A stretch of 30,897 nt of DNA from a virus. Of this stretch, positions 24,701 to 30,870 are shown piece by piece. Below the pieces are notes generated by a model. The model searched no databases and was not told the DNA's origin. It saw only the letters and a program-made list of their open reading frames with translations. The stretch covers positions 1 to 30,897 of IMG/VR virus record IMGVR_UViG_3300042453_002189; one strand, given 5' to 3'. The translations under genes were made by a program, and so were the position numbers. Numbering within the stretch: the first letter of the stretch is position 1; each line of letters starts with the position of its first letter.

Positions 24701-26353
24701 TCCTATACGCTGTGGTGGGCCCAGGCCGATGGGCGGCGCCACATGGAAGGGCAGATTGAGGAAAACGCCGACGGCTCCACCACCGTGACCTCGGACTGGC
24801 ACTGGCGCGAAGAGGACGTGGCGGCCATCGAGCGCCAGCTTTCCAAGGAGGCCAAGGCCATCCGCCTGCACCTGCGCGAGAACTACGGCGCCGAATATGA
24901 CCGCATCAACGCGGTGTTTTCCGACCTCTACGGAGTGAACATGCCGCGCCACAAGGACTACAGCCCCATCGCGGTGGCACCGCAGCACGCCCCCGGCGGC
25001 CAGATGGCAGATCCGGTATCCGGCACCATGCAGGGCCCGGGGCTTACGCCCGGCAGCCTCAAGAACCGCAGCCATTCCGCCGTGGCCGAGCCGCAGCGCA
25101 TGGACGCACTGCAGCACTACGTGGCCCACGTGAAGCAGATGGAGCACTTCATCGCCTACGGCCAGCTGTCCAGCGAGCTGATGGCCATTGTGAACAACCG
25201 CGACCTCGGGAACAGCATCGAGGCCAAGGCCGGCAAGGAAGCGCTCAACATCCTGCGCGCATGGACCGACTACTTCGCCCAGGGTGGCACCCGCGATGCC
25301 GCGGCGCACCTGGCCGTTTCCGGCTGGTTCCAGCGCGGGCTGGACCGGATTTCCCAAATGGCGCTCGTCGGCCGCGTCAGCGTGCTGGCCATCCAAAGCG
25401 TGCAGCTCGGTGCCGCCGCCTACCAGATGCCGGTGGGCAGCTACCTCACGCGCCTGGCAAAACTCACCACCGGCCAGCTCGGCTGGGGCAAGGCGATCCG
25501 CTCCGACTACATCCAGCGCCGCCTGGCTCAGATGCCGCCCGCCGTGCAGCAGGCCATGCAGGGACTGGCCAGCGGCCCGCCCAGCCGCCTCAAGCACGAA
25601 ACCGCCCGCCTCGGCAGCCTGATATCCGGCGCCGACGCGCTCTTTACCGCTGGCACCTACGCCATCATCTACGATTACCAGCTCAAGCTGGCCAAGGACC
25701 GCGGCATGCCCAGTCCCGAGCAGTGGGCCCAAGAGGAAACCATTCGCCTGACCGACCAGGTGGCCCAGCCCATGCGCGCCGGGGCCCGCTCGCTCATCGA
25801 GGTCACAGCCACCAATCCGGCATTCCGCATGATGTGGGCATTCGCCAGCGAGCCGCGCCAGAAAATCGCCCTCAGTGCCTACGGCCTGATGCAGAAGACC
25901 GGCCTCGAGCGCTTCCGCGCCGCGGCCATTACTTGGACGGTTTCCGGCCTGCTCGCCGCGGTGGTGCGCGCCGCCGTGCGTGATCTGCGCGACGATAGAG
26001 AGGACGATGAGGTGTTCGATGAAAAGAACTGGGATCCCACGCGGCTGGCGCTTATGGCGCTGTCCGGCCCCATCGGTGGCTTGCCCATCGTCGGCAAGGA
26101 AATCGAAAACATGATTTATGCCGGCGCGGGCGAATACATGCCTGGCAGCACCCTCATTTCCGGCCCGTCCAAGGCCGCGGGCACCATCCGCAAGCTCGCC
26201 ACCGGCAAGGGATCCTGGGAAGACGCCATCAAGGACGCGGAAAGCATCCTGATGGGCGTGGGCGTGGCCAGCCCCACCGCAGCCGCCGCCGCGTCGTGGA
26301 GTCACATTGCGCGCGATCTCGAGGCCATTTACAAAAACACCACCGAAGACTGA
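15716..26353 (+). CDS. Giant polyvalent internal virion protein with zincin, JAMM, ADP-ribosyltransferase and phosphoribosyltransferase modules
   Basis: A 3,545-residue protein occupying the T7 gp16 position. Residues 1-700 are mostly helical with hydrophobic stretches near 399-416 and 548-562. A zincin-like metallopeptidase follows: H796-E-F-T-H800 with candidate glutamates at 853-862. Then come F-S-[L/I]-G-R-like linkers at 1000, 1186, 1585, 1616, 1940 and 2199. The modules between them are an unknown domain (1005-1185); a RadC/JAB-type JAMM peptidase with H1359-N-H1361-P-S-G and D1372; an ADP-ribosyltransferase starting W1621-H-G-T with YGWGLYFA (1645-1652) and YNYVIFDESAIKI near its end; a type I phosphoribosyltransferase with the PRPP loop D2075-D-V-A-T-Q-G-G-T2083; and a second unknown, less GC-rich domain (2205-2440). 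The C-terminal 1,100 residues are the conserved helical part of phage polyvalent proteins (LTPDQAAQELYDEGLI and similar; possibly LPD38-like) with hydrophobic helices near 3215-3240 and 3398-3420. By family knowledge such proteins are packaged and delivered with DNA; individual substrates are unknown. Confidence 0.85.
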   Translation: MATTLTPTITAPNPLAAPTAPQIPQSAAPPAGMLQPFEDPREADRRQHNEAMAAWFSENRRVVDEGFLDPAKAFADIPQGFADSIDQVRMLAANDDLLRLYNQGEDPPADELGRYLLRLRVAEEEFKGQGAESEEAFFQKGKEKALRRVDTATVIAGVVQQARQSAILDLLNPGEFRNGWVAARNSAMSLPGYDPAEDGELFHAYSETMRDEREKMKPYVPQLLEMIQSFKDQEGSGPITATLKEGTAMGVLGAMFGEKPQTSRTAWEIWQSMAPEQRPEFEQAIGILARALPEDQQQTFWGNVMTSGGRYLEKGLRDAFNTARQISAPAEFDRLASEIGRPGVGFPEEADSARELRDRLNFQFRMVMLREQVVDPVKEVSEGPVSRFFERMAYGTPGAIMSSAAAMYAAPLLAASLTESHYQSMLQRRMDAGDSYEKADKFAAQAAPAGMALEFISEKLGAKLLGGELPYFNKALTRIMDRIENPIGRMGARFAAGGTQEGLTEVSANYIDAVVQDLGYALGADVGPTKWLGENGEFQGDWAENLDTFALGFPLAFFGIRGSFGRDARVKAFAEASDLEMKAVGYQPGDISNIRAGIARGLNSGETAINAAYENVNPNSPEAKAAAEELAARERARREAANQLRASGDLPIIVAGREGYTVLDGRTEETVGTAPSMGAAWTMAQAHSDFLADLDADAVAYMKSLLESADFVQKLDPKQETRLELGTVMDRALLEAERPEMGARFAKQVELKEQAAGGTGEISYTVNGWSESQIRDNLRQTVNRIFQGGSVLTVFHEFTHGRRRALREAGQLSREEEVSFVRAIDAVLAGKRTREGERLSFLPEGITDEQITEEMIDEAISEVMEMEILRSRSGGTKRRMPQRPGAGNVPSGFVTRNLTALARLAPEATRKFSAFIESVRAHFGQAMARALAIKKAEREGKFDADSYDAFLAKLLGLDVQDDFNRQTAQEAARIADPLSPEAFAAALNSDYDVDADDIPFSIARSGMRYPEFRLSQFGPVPSLTSNTGVLYPDGHEIDLSQNQAPAQIPDGGGEFWNQLSKDGRHAAVLGAWEAYEGRGLAEDWIRPALIEPGANPTDPSVTGFWNWLRDTLNSDFFRGIDPVDTMDLLVDIFQLEWYASERDSGMDQHHYVPIAPDGTVLALRNDTGQARFARLPDPSAQPELAFSLGRSTPQTFANRLLDKIGEQALRAEQPKAKYEDKRQLLLDFAESILNPAAEKSAQTGNVSRRTFGPLQVIRERFAQKLQLDPQIRFIGETLTDLTDFVERAQALRNPLFETFYVIAIKRGETSDKVLDVRAYTSRCPCAAAVTDHAKGVLAGITEQAGFLKSVGADELYLLHNHPSGDSTPSSADLALTRKYHAMMQAEGIKLRGHVVINHRKFHNITVEDTGGGVLDAVAMPGELADTGRIDPYAWPLFDSSIGKQIDDPSLVAALGREVGAAYTDPETLIGFITDNRHKVVAVLAGSIDDFMGLTNAGLQNYAREQGGVSLMLHGKEDSQSNARRLLRRFATANQTNRVFEMVVEYPGGYVSGLSDEGYKMQRMVDNDRFFGGEGNPAMRVQENSISLGRATVTPTATTRAFQGAEGSPSVIGPAAFSIGAWHGTSHKVGRFSTEKIGTGEGAQAYGWGLYFANALDVAKNYMENTESRAKVQYSPVLRYEGQRVDALDWPAVKKRAASAIDSMGKARAIVTATDRNANELLAAIESIDETKLSSGLERFGAPTGNLYRVELDVEQDDLLDWDKPLSEQSEKVRKIFDALDNTPPEGFRLSEWLGLTMKGWYEGPGRHNPAVTMYAELTKHFGRADGQGFGGEASRKASELLAAAGIRGIRYLDGNSRRTFKVKQSANKSQWTVMEEITDRRSPDYGDTVLAQGGFASREEAQQWADRQVSYNYVIFDESAIKITEENGVPVDLSEAGGSFSLGRPWPANFPNVVISTTVGKMKSHPNYTAAKAGSVRDAFRVVNDLIKVDRLRELGRLHPGAIVAGLHAEEATGMNRLPEALAEAIAHHGNLELDDELVIINTPKRTGSTAIHRLASRPEFAGQIQAGRQYILADDVATQGGTLSEARAYIEENGGEVVAVVTMGAAQGGTLLAMSEKTRLALEQKFGNDALNEFASDTGLYGGQWQAFTNSEGQAILRYSKLETAADAILAARQAAGPAGAAQPAGQPELIQGRFQGFSLGRPGAAGQIGGIQTNQPGGANIGDAALPESKLHQRIKEVIPLQANGEYAIAIVEDYGVKEHAFRHGDGMVAVISESSHRWPQRIENHLFRLFQEVIGREKLGPDTYIRVTNSKDDFKYLKEGIHHGSKNHGLNDFDTETDPNEGGISVSRYFEFPAKYAYLVKGERITTGTDGEPVLDAATARPIGSLTTYETLVKKLGEWEDRPRKLSEKFFFSNASKSAPWLYGGVSPKPDLIAHPFNQSPPADSGAASLAPSRGLDLMRMNALDRVRNPRRRAEIFQRISREFERLKLDAERFELVAGSKRMRKSLLKEAAMREAVRREELENDVYARHWELLSNEDLVRIKSQPVHAALADPDSPLRGRLMSRSAAMKHRAELFGEDYKGGEWDGSDGLSRSIFGGTLTPDQAAQELYDEGLINSPDVDTLWQALHSEQAQVGAMKEQLAQVQQQLRAARTTAKQEANDWLRQAGEGQAANYSPKQEILRALASMQAILRALPPPVRAKIGGIMDIARAGSEEARLAILKDTIAKSDRELEKWMRETLDREFRDLLERTRPERDEAGKRPKGKIGANVHDLFRSIEDAMFLDAAETEAEATRLESLAEAEATTAEQAAHLTLEANLVRLVGDWRKADAARREMALAEATSAYAGGYLQAQIKAAQKRERITRRRADLKHDTGRAGERMERVNAEIKARGTKLGRTREALLSIFSFDQMLGLVFGEGSATARSFAEWELRAANAKEDAIQRTHNAVEALLNDLAGNPLAGEKLRYKLATERTVEWIDWQGRKQTATEMEAVSYTLWWAQADGRRHMEGQIEENADGSTTVTSDWHWREEDVAAIERQLSKEAKAIRLHLRENYGAEYDRINAVFSDLYGVNMPRHKDYSPIAVAPQHAPGGQMADPVSGTMQGPGLTPGSLKNRSHSAVAEPQRMDALQHYVAHVKQMEHFIAYGQLSSELMAIVNNRDLGNSIEAKAGKEALNILRAWTDYFAQGGTRDAAAHLAVSGWFQRGLDRISQMALVGRVSVLAIQSVQLGAAAYQMPVGSYLTRLAKLTTGQLGWGKAIRSDYIQRRLAQMPPAVQQAMQGLASGPPSRLKHETARLGSLISGADALFTAGTYAIIYDYQLKLAKDRGMPSPEQWAQEETIRLTDQVAQPMRAGARSLIEVTATNPAFRMMWAFASEPRQKIALSAYGLMQKTGLERFRAAAITWTVSGLLAAVVRAAVRDLRDDREDDEVFDEKNWDPTRLALMALSGPIGGLPIVGKEIENMIYAGAGEYMPGSTLISGPSKAAGTIRKLATGKGSWEDAIKDAESILMGVGVASPTAAAAASWSHIARDLEAIYKNTTED
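18713..22324 (+). repeat. Recurring F-S-[L/I]-G-R coding motif between effector modules
   Basis: Within the giant gene the same short motif recurs at 18713 (FSIAR), 19271 (FSLGR), 20468 (ISLGR), 20561 (FSIGA), 21533 (FSLGR) and 22310 (FSLGR). All copies lie between domain boundaries and none inside a recognised fold. The DNA encoding them varies in synonymous bases, so conservation is at the protein level. Polyvalent proteins of other mobile elements carry comparable short F/Y-S-L phrases just before effector domains (from memory), which suggests a shared processing or linker signal. Confidence 0.75.
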
Positions 26354-26357
26354 GCCA

Positions 26358-26666
26358 ATGTCCCTGAGCCGTAGCATCACCCTGCCCGCGCCATTTGGAA
26401 CGCCCCTGGTCAACCCCGCCGCGGAATGGACGGCGGCGGATCCGACGCTGGCAGCCGGACAAATGGGCATCGAAAGCGATACCGGATACATCAAAGTGGG
26501 CGACGGCACCACGGCATGGGCGGCGCTGCCCTACTACACCGGCCCCGGCGTGGCCACCGGAGAAGGCACCACCGGCGGCACCGGGAGCGCAGGATCCGGC
26601 AGTCAATATGTGTTGCTGACCATCGGCGGCGCCACCTACCGGCTGCTGCACGACGGCACCGTCTGA
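26358..26666 (+). CDS. Short tail-fibre-associated protein with Mtd-N-like repeat
   Basis: The start is taken four bases after the giant gene's stop; a longer frame begins inside that gene. The 102 residues contain the phrase EWTAADPTLAAGQMGIESDTGYIKVGDGTTAWAALPYY, which is the small beta-prism-like unit seen at the N-terminus of BPP-1 Mtd and in many tail-fibre or hyaluronidase-like phage proteins. A Gly/Thr/Ser-rich linker (GEGTTGGTGSAGSGS) and a final strand (YVLLTIGGATYRLLHDGTV) follow. It probably forms a trimeric fibre or spike piece. It lacks a receptor-binding C-lectin domain, so it is not an intact Mtd. Confidence 0.7.
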   Translation: MSLSRSITLPAPFGTPLVNPAAEWTAADPTLAAGQMGIESDTGYIKVGDGTTAWAALPYYTGPGVATGEGTTGGTGSAGSGSQYVLLTIGGATYRLLHDGTV

Positions 26667-26674
26667 TTTCCCCT

Positions 26675-26701
26675 GGAGGAAATTGAGGCCGGAGGGCCTC
26701 C
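26675..26701 (+). promoter_or_regulatory. Hairpin overlapping a Shine-Dalgarno-like GGAGG before the tail-fibre gene
   Basis: A perfect stem 26685-26690 with 26695-26700 (GAGGCC/GGCCTC, loop GGAG) competes with pairing of GGAGG (26675-26679) to CCTCC (26697-26701). The two structures cannot both form. A TTG at 26683 would be too close to the GGAGG for normal initiation, so the ATG at 26719 is preferred. Any regulatory role is speculative. Confidence 0.3.
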
Positions 26702-26718
26702 TGCGGCAGTGTTCCGGC

Positions 26719-29280
26719 ATGGCTGTAGGAACCAACGAAAATGTCAAATACCAAGCCGCAGGCAATGGCAGCAACACCACCTTTGCCACGCTGCTCGTAG
26801 CCGCGGGGCCCAGTGAAATCGGCGTATGGATCACCACGGCCGCAGGCGCAGTGACCGCCCAAGTCGCGGGTGTCGATTACACGTTTTCCAATTTGGGTGG
26901 CACTGCCACCATTGTGTTCCAGACAGCACCCCCAGCCGGCAGCACCGTTACCTTTTTGCGCAAAACCGCCATCGCGCAAGCTCTGGATCTCACCTACAAC
27001 GAGCGCCTGCCCAGCATCCAGATCGAGGCCCAGCTCGACGCCCTGGTGCGCATGATCCGCGATCTGGACGCTCGCGCGACCATCGCCTTCCCCGGCGCGG
27101 AACCAGCCGGCAACCCCACCACCTTGTCAGCCCCCGCCCAGCGCAAAGGCAAACTGCTGGCATTCAATAACAACACTGGGGCCATGGAAGAATTGTCCAA
27201 GGCGGAGCTTTTAAGCGAGGTGCTGGGAGACGCGCAGGCCGATCTGGAGGCCGCCGTGTCTGCCGCCGGAAATTCAGCCAGCGCCGCCAGTGCCAGTGCC
27301 GGCAGCGCCAGTGCCAGTGCAGGTGCCGCCAGTGCCAGCGCCAGCGCCGCCAGTGCCAGTGCAGGTGCCGCCAGTGCCAGCGCAGGTGCCGCCAGCAATT
27401 CAGCCAGCGCCGCCAGTGCCAGCGCCAGCGCAGCGGCCGCCAGTGCCGTTTTGGCCGATGTCACCAACACTTCGGTCAACGCCGCCATCGCCACCGATCC
27501 GGCGGCTACGCAGGAGGTTTTACATATCCCGCCACGCCGAACAAAAATCAATGGTGGCTTGTTTACACCTCTTCGTTTGGCTTTGGATTCATCGCGTGGA
27601 ATAGATGTTTGCGTGGTCGGGGATTCCCTCGGCAACGCTCCCGACGAATATGCCGAGAGCTTCGTGAGTTACCTTGCGGGATTGTATCCGGGACACCGCG
27701 TCGTAAAACGACTTATCACGGAGAACGCTTCCGCCAGCTTGCGGGAATGGACGCAAACCATTCTTCAAGCAGCAAGCGGAGAGTTCTACTGGAACTTTCC
27801 AGCGTCCAACACAACCGTCATAGGTCCGACTTTTTCCCGGCTGGATTGCCCCATCCCGACGGGAGACTTCGACGTGGAAATTAAAATTCGCCTGAACGAT
27901 TGGGAAGGAAACCACGGGTTCGCTTTGTTTGAGGCTTGGGGTGTGGCGTCACCTCGGCTTACTCGTGTTTTTCAGCTAAAAATCGTCAATAGCCGCCGCC
28001 TACAGTTACTATTTTATAACGGCTCTGGGAATTTACAAACGCTAACCTCCGCAAATCTTGGCACGGTGGCGGGCGCGGTAACATCAACCGCTCCCGCAGA
28101 TGGAACGGATTGGACGTTGCGGGCGCGGTTCGACGTAGATAACGGGGCAGGCGGATCATCTGTTACTTTTTCCAAATCGGCTGACGACGGAGCGACATGG
28201 ACGGACATGACCACGCTCACCCAAGCCTCGACAACCGGGCTTTGGGAGGTCGATTCTCGTGATGTGGGCACTGCGGTTTTCAGAATTGGAGGTGAACCGA
28301 CAGTTGCAATCCGAGACGCCCGTATTTATCAGATGCTCCTGCGGCACGGACACGGCACCAAAACGGTCAACCGCCGTGCTATTGACTACGCCAACTCTGG
28401 CAGCACAAACAACCTCATAACTACGGGGGGGAGTCCTACCATTTATCTGCACAATTACTCGTATCCGGGCAGAAATACCCGCGACCTGAGGAGTGACTTG
28501 CTCGGTATTAAACCGATGGCTACCGTGGTGGCAACTGGCACGGTGACGGGCAGCGGTGACGCTACAGTGACAGTGACTGCGGCAGGTTTGTCAGGCTCTC
28601 CGCTGTCCTTGAATGTCGCAGTGGCCGCAGGTGACACCGCCGCCGTTTGGGCGGGGAAAGTGCGGCAGGCTTTGATTGCTAACGCCTCAATCACTGATTT
28701 ATTCGCAGTTACGGGATTTGGTTCCAGTATACAGCTTGAGCATATCAATCCGCAAACCAATGATGCCACTTTAGTTGTTGCGCTTGCAACAGGCACGGCT
28801 ACGGGAATCACCTCGACAACCAGCACCATCACCATTACGGGCAACCCACGGCATGTTGATAGGCTTTTCGCTGATTTTGGGGTGGGCGTTTTGTTTTTTC
28901 ACGGAGGTATCAACGACCAATGGGCGGGAGATTTCACAGGCGGATCACGGCGATGGGTTCAGGGCGTGGAAGAAATCGTGGACGCTGTGCTTTCTCGTAA
29001 CGCAGACCTCATACCTATTTTGGTTGCTACAAACCCGAAAAGTCCGGCTTCTGGCCTCAACCAGCTCGGGAATGACCAGCAGTCGTTGCGCTCGGCTTTG
29101 ATGGCCAATCTCGCACGTCGCCGCAACTGGGCATTCGTGGATGTCTGGACATCTTTCAAGGAGGATGGACGCGCACTAAACACTCTTATCCCGGACGGGA
29201 CACACCCATCCTCGCAGGCTATCGCTGAATTGTGGACGCCTTTGATACTGAACGCTTTTGACAATGAATCAAATCCCTAG
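26719..29280 (+). CDS. Tail fibre with T7 gp17-like N-terminus and interrupted SGNH/GDSL esterase
   Basis: The ATG at 26719 gives 853 residues; an upstream TTG (26683) would add 12 but leaves only three bases after GGAGG. Residues 1-110 fit the virion-binding N-domain of T7-type fibres (VKYQAAGNGSNTTFAT ... VDYTFSNLGGTATIVFQTAPPAGSTVTFLRKT). Residues about 180-245 are Ala/Ser tandem repeats. The rest is an SGNH hydrolase split by insertions: block I G301-D-S303-L, block III G730-I-N-D733 and block V D826-G-T-H829. The inserts (about 385-490 and 600-700) look like a LamG-type beta-sandwich (FDVEIKIRLNDWEGNHGFALF) and a second beta domain. Such enzymes typically de-acetylate surface polysaccharide. 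Sequence from about 27490 on is clearly less GC-rich than upstream. Confidence 0.82.
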   Translation: MAVGTNENVKYQAAGNGSNTTFATLLVAAGPSEIGVWITTAAGAVTAQVAGVDYTFSNLGGTATIVFQTAPPAGSTVTFLRKTAIAQALDLTYNERLPSIQIEAQLDALVRMIRDLDARATIAFPGAEPAGNPTTLSAPAQRKGKLLAFNNNTGAMEELSKAELLSEVLGDAQADLEAAVSAAGNSASAASASAGSASASAGAASASASAASASAGAASASAGAASNSASAASASASAAAASAVLADVTNTSVNAAIATDPAATQEVLHIPPRRTKINGGLFTPLRLALDSSRGIDVCVVGDSLGNAPDEYAESFVSYLAGLYPGHRVVKRLITENASASLREWTQTILQAASGEFYWNFPASNTTVIGPTFSRLDCPIPTGDFDVEIKIRLNDWEGNHGFALFEAWGVASPRLTRVFQLKIVNSRRLQLLFYNGSGNLQTLTSANLGTVAGAVTSTAPADGTDWTLRARFDVDNGAGGSSVTFSKSADDGATWTDMTTLTQASTTGLWEVDSRDVGTAVFRIGGEPTVAIRDARIYQMLLRHGHGTKTVNRRAIDYANSGSTNNLITTGGSPTIYLHNYSYPGRNTRDLRSDLLGIKPMATVVATGTVTGSGDATVTVTAAGLSGSPLSLNVAVAAGDTAAVWAGKVRQALIANASITDLFAVTGFGSSIQLEHINPQTNDATLVVALATGTATGITSTTSTITITGNPRHVDRLFADFGVGVLFFHGGINDQWAGDFTGGSRRWVQGVEEIVDAVLSRNADLIPILVATNPKSPASGLNQLGNDQQSLRSALMANLARRRNWAFVDVWTSFKEDGRALNTLIPDGTHPSSQAIAELWTPLILNAFDNESNP
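27256..27453 (+). repeat. Ala/Ser coding tandem repeat in the tail fibre
   Basis: About 200 bases of degenerate 6- and 9-base units (GCCAGT, GCCAGC, GGTGCC) encode ASASAG-type repeats. Because units are multiples of three, slippage would lengthen or shorten the fibre in frame. Ala/Ser-rich repeats of this sort occur in other phage side-fibres and act as spacers. Confidence 0.85.
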
Positions 29281-29324
29281 CGAATGCTTGGTAACAGGAA
29301 TTTTTATTTAACTAACCACCCACC

Positions 29325-29642
29325 ATGTCCAAAGAAGAAATCCACGACATCGCAGAATCCACCACGCCGCCCGACATAAACGTGCCGCGCACATGGGCCG
29401 GGCTCGTGGTTTGGGCGCTTGGCAAATGGGGCATCGGGCTCGTGTTTCTCGCGCTGCTGGTTCCGGTCTATCAGGATCTGAAAACATCCAACGCCCGCAT
29501 CTACGGGATCATCGAACGAAGCGCAGAAGTGTCCACGCAGAACGTGCGGGCAATGGAGGCGCTGGCCGCCAAGATCGAGAGTAGCAATGCCGCGACGGCG
29601 CGACTCGAAGAGGCGCTGCATCGACTCCACAAGCAGCCATGA
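29325..29642 (+). CDS. Holin-like small membrane protein
   Basis: A 105-residue protein with one strong transmembrane segment (residues about 24-46, WAGLVVWALGKWGIGLVFLALLV), a short polar N-terminus and a C-terminal coiled coil (VSTQNVRAMEALAAKIESSNAATARLEEALHRL). Its place directly before two cell-envelope enzymes suggests a holin or lysis-timing protein, but the sequence alone does not prove this; a spanin component is also possible. The leader before the ATG has T5 and CA-rich sequence but no Shine-Dalgarno. The stop overlaps the following ATG. Confidence 0.6.
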   Translation: MSKEEIHDIAESTTPPDINVPRTWAGLVVWALGKWGIGLVFLALLVPVYQDLKTSNARIYGIIERSAEVSTQNVRAMEALAAKIESSNAATARLEEALHRLHKQP

Positions 29643-30229
29643 AAGCTATCGTTTCATTTCAGGGATTCACGGAATCGGATGCCAGCCGCACCGGGATGGA
29701 AGACCTGTATTTCTCGGTGATCCGTAAATATGCCCGCGAGGATGTCACCACCTACCAGCCGCGCACCTGGACGGCCAACGTCAAGGCTCTGGCCTACCAA
29801 CTCAACCGCCAAGGCATCCGACACGCGGCCATGGTGTCATATTCGCACGGGCAGGCTGCGGCCTGCGATTTTGCCCGCTGCTGCTACAAGCTCGGCGTTT
29901 CCGTTGACCTGTGGCTGGCCTGTGATCCGGTGTATCGACCCGCATGGCTGCCCCGCAAAAACATCCTCCAACCGTTCGCGTTCCGTGCGCTGTTCAAACT
30001 GGCTAAAATTTCTGTGCCGCGAAATGTCCGCCGCGTTGTGTCGGTTCGGCAGGAAATAACCCGACCGCAAGGGCACGACCTTCGCGCCAACAGCCCGCTC
30101 ACCTACGTCCAGAAGCCATTGGTGCTCCCATACAGCCACACCTGCATCGACAACGCGCCGGAATGGTTCGAGTTGGTCGTGGCGGAGCTGACGCACTGGA
30201 TCCATCCCCCGAAAGCCGAGCCCGTATGA
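29639..30229 (+). CDS. Alpha/beta hydrolase in the lysis cassette
   Basis: This 196-residue protein has the order of an alpha/beta hydrolase: an N-terminal strand (KAIVSFQGF), a nucleophile elbow S67-Y-S69-H-G71 in which the usual first Gly is Ser, an acid strand ending in ACD96PVY, and a candidate catalytic His in LPYSH167TCID. Thioesterase or lipase-like relatives with a VGYSxGG elbow followed by xxIDPVY are common in bacterial and phage genomes, so the fold is well supported and the substrate is not. It overlaps both neighbours by ATGA and is therefore made with the holin-like protein and amidase. In mycobacteriophages a lipolytic LysB acts in lysis. A comparable outer-envelope esterase role here is inference. 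Confidence 0.75.
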   Translation: MKAIVSFQGFTESDASRTGMEDLYFSVIRKYAREDVTTYQPRTWTANVKALAYQLNRQGIRHAAMVSYSHGQAAACDFARCCYKLGVSVDLWLACDPVYRPAWLPRKNILQPFAFRALFKLAKISVPRNVRRVVSVRQEITRPQGHDLRANSPLTYVQKPLVLPYSHTCIDNAPEWFELVVAELTHWIHPPKAEPV

Positions 30230-30810
30230 AATCCCCGCTTATCGCCCTGTGTGTTGGCCACAGCCGTTTCATTGGTGCGCGCCGGGACGGCGGGGCTGTC
30301 AGTGTCGGTGGCATCAGCGAGTGGGACTACCACCTGCCCCTGGCCGAGCGCATTGCCAGCCGGCTCATGGACTTCCGCGTGCGCAGCATTATTGTCTCGC
30401 ATTACCAGGGGGGCGGCTACAGCTCTGCCATGCGCTGGCTGGCCGGGCACCTCAAAGAGGCAGGCGCCACAGCAGCCATCGAGCTGCATTTCAACTCCGC
30501 CACGCCCACGGCCCGCGGCCACGAATGGCTCTACTGGCACAGCAGCCCGAGCTCGCGCCTGCTGGCCGAGGAGCTGGATACCTCCACGCAGATGCAACTC
30601 CCGCCCGACATTCTGCCCGCCCGCGGCCCGAAGCCGCGCAACAGCAAATCCCGCGGCGCGGAATTCCTCCGCCTCACCCACTGCCCGGCCGTCATTGCCG
30701 AGCCATTTTTCGGATCCAACGAAACCGACTGGCACCTGGCCGCCACCCAGCAATCCAAATTCGCCAACGCCATCGCCAACGGGATAGACGAGTGGCTGGA
30801 CAACCTGTAG
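30226..30810 (+). CDS. N-acetylmuramoyl-L-alanine amidase, Amidase_3-type endolysin
   Basis: The start overlaps the hydrolase stop (ATGA), giving 194 residues. The N-terminus (LIALCVGHSR) supplies the first zinc ligand H12. E32 in SEWDYHLPLA, H88 in IELHFN and the catalytic E159 in AVIAEPFF match the Amidase_3 metal site and active residue. Amidase_3 enzymes cut the bond between MurNAc and L-alanine in peptidoglycan. There is no signal peptide or SAR-like anchor, so release to the periplasm would need a holin, which fits the gene upstream. It is the last gene before the tRNA. Confidence 0.88.
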   Translation: MKSPLIALCVGHSRFIGARRDGGAVSVGGISEWDYHLPLAERIASRLMDFRVRSIIVSHYQGGGYSSAMRWLAGHLKEAGATAAIELHFNSATPTARGHEWLYWHSSPSSRLLAEELDTSTQMQLPPDILPARGPKPRNSKSRGAEFLRLTHCPAVIAEPFFGSNETDWHLAATQQSKFANAIANGIDEWLDNL

Positions 30811-30816
30811 CGACCA

Positions 30817-30837
30817 CCATTGGCAGCCCATTGGCAG
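30817..30837 (+). repeat. 10-base direct repeat near the phage/tRNA junction
   Basis: CCATTGGCAG occurs at 30817-30826 and again at 30828-30837, a period of 11 bases, one helical turn, between the last phage gene and the tRNA terminator. Spacing of one turn is compatible with a pair of protein binding sites, for instance integrase arm or excisionase sites, but nothing else supports this. Confidence 0.35.
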
Positions 30838-30845
30838 TCCATGCC

Positions 30846-30868
30846 AAAAATCCCTTGTAAAACAAGGG
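30846..30868 (-). terminator. Rho-independent terminator of the tRNA gene
   Basis: Read on the minus strand, a perfect 7-base-pair stem CCCTTGT/ACAAGGG with loop TTT is followed by A and five T. It lies directly behind the tRNA 3' end and ends its transcript. The plus-strand lysis transcript meets the same hairpin without a U tract. Confidence 0.8.
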
Positions 30869-30870
30869 AG

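Noticed and set aside
22988-26512. Very long minus-strand open frame (1,174 codons) opposite the giant gene, and similar antisense frames at 1869-3728, 4324-5760, 10383-11720
   Set aside because: They mirror codon structure of GC-rich plus-strand genes, read as Gly/Ala/His/Leu/Arg-rich nonsense and lack recognisable motifs or ordered neighbours.
26683-26718. TTG start adding 12 residues to the tail fibre
   Set aside because: It is only three bases from the GGAGG, and the conserved fibre N-domain begins at the ATG at 26719.
26358-29280. Diversity-generating retroelement, suggested by the BPP-1-like gene content and Mtd-N-like unit
   Set aside because: There is no reverse transcriptase, no template/variable repeat pair and no C-type lectin Mtd domain in the window.
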